A stretch of 25,996 nt of DNA from Flavobacteriaceae bacterium UBA2765. GTDB taxonomy: Bacteria > Bacteroidota > Bacteroidia > Flavobacteriales > Flavobacteriaceae. The first letter of the stretch is position 1. Each line of letters begins with the position of its first letter. Positions 24,519 to 25,996 of this stretch are shown here, piece by piece. The stretch covers positions 27,665 through 53,660 of the forward strand of contig DEIV01000030.1 in assembly GCA_002352665.1 (NCBI GenBank), given 5' to 3'. The notes under the pieces are model-generated. The model made no database searches. It was not told where the DNA came from and worked only from the letters and a program-made list of their open reading frames with translations. The translations under genes were made by a program, and so were the position numbers.

Positions 24519-25939
24519 TTTTTTTCTTTTAAATATGATAAGGTAATGGCATAAGTTGATTGCTTGGTAGATTTCTTTTCCTTATTTTTTTTCTTATTTT
24601 TTTTGATCTCATTTGTATTTGTAATCCCTCCACATTGCTTAATAAAAATGGGAGCTACAATTTCTAATTCTTCTAATGAAAAATCTTCATCTACTTCATT
24701 AGAAAGTTCTTGAAAACGAATATCAGCTTTATATGCTAAACCATCCACCAATAAAGCCATATCGTTTAGTCCTTTAAGCTGTAAGCTTTCTATATTTTTT
24801 AATCTAGACAAGGCAACATAGCCTTGACCTCTTTCAAATGTTTTAGAGAGGTCAATTTCTGCTTCATCAAGCGTCATGCCTTGGCATTTATGTACGGTTA
24901 TTGCCCATGCCAATCTAAGTGGGAATTGATTAAAACTAGCCAATACTTTACTATGATCATCTTGTATGGTCCAACTTTCTTGTGCTACTGTAATAGTTCT
25001 ATTATATGCCATTTTAACCCTAGGAAAACCCTCATCATTAAAACCTATCACTTGACCTAAGGTACCATTTACATAACCTTTTTCTACATTATTCTTTACA
25101 AACATGACTTTAGCTCCAACTTTTAACGCCAAATTTTCTCCTGCTAAAACAGCATTTTTTAATGTTTCAATCAATTTTAAGTTTCCTTTAGTTGTTGCTT
25201 TGAATGTTTTTGTGCGACCTTCTAAAGTTGACAAATGTTGAGAATTGATGGTATCAACATCAATATTATGGGTAAACAACTTGGTTATATCTTCTTTATT
25301 TTTGAGTTTGTTATTTGTTGCTTTTTTTAATAATTCTATACTCTGTTCAGAAATTTTTCTTTTTCTAATTTCATTTAGAATATGATTTAGGTCAGAATCG
25401 TTTTGCCTGTATTGCTCTGTTAAATAACACACTTTCAAATTTGCATTTACCCATGCCTCAGACATAAATGAAAATTTGTCTCTACTTTGTTCAGTCCGCT
25501 TACCAATAGGAGGGAGTTGAAAAAAATCACCACTTAGAACAACTTGAATTCCACCAAATGATTCGTTGTTATTTTTAAAATATTGTAAAACAGTATTGAC
25601 CAGGTTTAACTGATTTTTATGCAACATTGAAATTTCATCAATAATTAAAATTTTGGCTTTTTCAAGATGCTTTTTGAGGTATTTTTTGGTTTTCATGGTT
25701 GCCAAATTACCTTGTGTAAGATGTTCTTTTACGCCAATACCTGCCCATGAATGAATGGTCATACCATTCATATGTGTTGCCGCTATACCTGTTGAAGCTG
25801 TAATAGCTACAGGTACTTTTCTTGCCTTTAAATAGTCTATATACAGATTAAGCACATGTGTTTTACCCGTACCGGCAGAACCGGTTAAAAATACATTTTT
25901 ACCGGATTTTAATATGGCTAATGCTTTTTCTTGTTGCAT
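24422..25939 (-). CDS. RecD/PIF1-like superfamily 1B helicase, apparently frameshifted near the C-terminus
   Basis: 505 residues. Walker A GSAGTGKT (20-27), motif Ia TASTGIAATHM (48-58), Walker B LIIDEIS (98-104), motif III SGDFFQLPP (136-144), a C-terminal motif V/VI region WAITVHKCQGMTLDEAEIDL and YVALSRLKN, followed by a Lys-rich linker. This is the PIF1/RecD-type 5'-3' DNA helicase family, probably acting on replication or recombination intermediates. The last roughly 25 residues (KKLLKNAAFHLVQFPATSL) do not fit the family and arise by reading the wrong frame after an A7 run; the lost segment is listed separately. The ATG at 25939 has a near-consensus TATCTTCG box (25944-25951) right upstream. 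The helicase core should be unaffected by the frameshift. Confidence 0.85.
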   Translation of the reverse strand: MQQEKALAILKSGKNVFLTGSAGTGKTHVLNLYIDYLKARKVPVAITASTGIAATHMNGMTIHSWAGIGVKEHLTQGNLATMKTKKYLKKHLEKAKILIIDEISMLHKNQLNLVNTVLQYFKNNNESFGGIQVVLSGDFFQLPPIGKRTEQSRDKFSFMSEAWVNANLKVCYLTEQYRQNDSDLNHILNEIRKRKISEQSIELLKKATNNKLKNKEDITKLFTHNIDVDTINSQHLSTLEGRTKTFKATTKGNLKLIETLKNAVLAGENLALKVGAKVMFVKNNVEKGYVNGTLGQVIGFNDEGFPRVKMAYNRTITVAQESWTIQDDHSKVLASFNQFPLRLAWAITVHKCQGMTLDEAEIDLSKTFERGQGYVALSRLKNIESLQLKGLNDMALLVDGLAYKADIRFQELSNEVDEDFSLEELEIVAPIFIKQCGGITNTNEIKKNKKKNKEKKSTKQSTYAITLSYLKEKNLSKKLLKNAAFHLVQFPATSLKFVRIILKKI

Positions 25940-25996
25940 GGCACGAAGATAAGAAAAACTGTTAATGTTAAGTTTAATTGGTAAAAGACACTTTTT

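Overview
The window comes from a chromosome of a member of the Bacteroidota, most likely class Flavobacteriia. Supporting signs are very AT-rich DNA, two proteins ending in type IX secretion system (T9SS) sorting tails, several Bacteroidota-typical families (OstA-like LptA homologue, DUF4290, OmpP1/FadL porin, RskA-like lipoprotein), a DnaJ with only two CxxCxGxG motifs, and repeated TTG-N(about 20)-TAnnTTTG promoters in front of genes. There are no tRNAs, IS elements, CRISPR arrays or prophage genes that I can see.

Layout. 1-3340: a short block of secreted proteins (two T9SS beta-helix proteins, the first cut by the window edge, and a mono-haem cytochrome c lipoprotein), closed by a hairpin terminator. 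3379-6367: minus-strand genes for a sugar O-acetyltransferase, a cold-shock protein, an NlpC/P60 lipoprotein and a polyphosphate-glucokinase-like ROK kinase. 6661-10285: rdgB, two poorly known envelope proteins on the minus strand, and an OmpP1/FadL porin. 10286-11758: an AT-rich island with a degenerate crotonase-fold protein and a 46-codon unrecognised ORF followed by a terminator. 11759-16235: a housekeeping block of uvrD/pcrA, DUF4290 and murA, ending at a 44-nt perfect palindrome. 16298-18080: the grpE-dnaJ chaperone operon. 18138-18775: an RNA cluster with two tandem small-RNA-like units that share an identical 33-nt core and each end in an intrinsic terminator, followed by RNase P RNA. 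19035-21069: an RskA-like lipoprotein with an internal repeat, a TlpA-like thioredoxin and a small exported protein. 21267-25939: a class-III aminotransferase, the OstA-like protein and a RecD/PIF1-like helicase whose C-terminal helix-turn-helix is out of frame.

How it fits together. Most genes are core housekeeping functions: nucleotide-pool cleaning (RdgB), DNA repair (UvrD), peptidoglycan synthesis and trimming (MurA, NlpC/P60), LPS transport (OstA/LptA-like), protein folding (GrpE, DnaJ) and tRNA 5' processing (RNase P). The least explained items are the tandem small-RNA units upstream of rnpB, the frameshift in the helicase gene, the aminotransferase whose conserved N-terminus lies upstream of any ordinary start codon, and the small ORF beside the crotonase-like gene. 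All calls come from reading the sequence; no database search was run.
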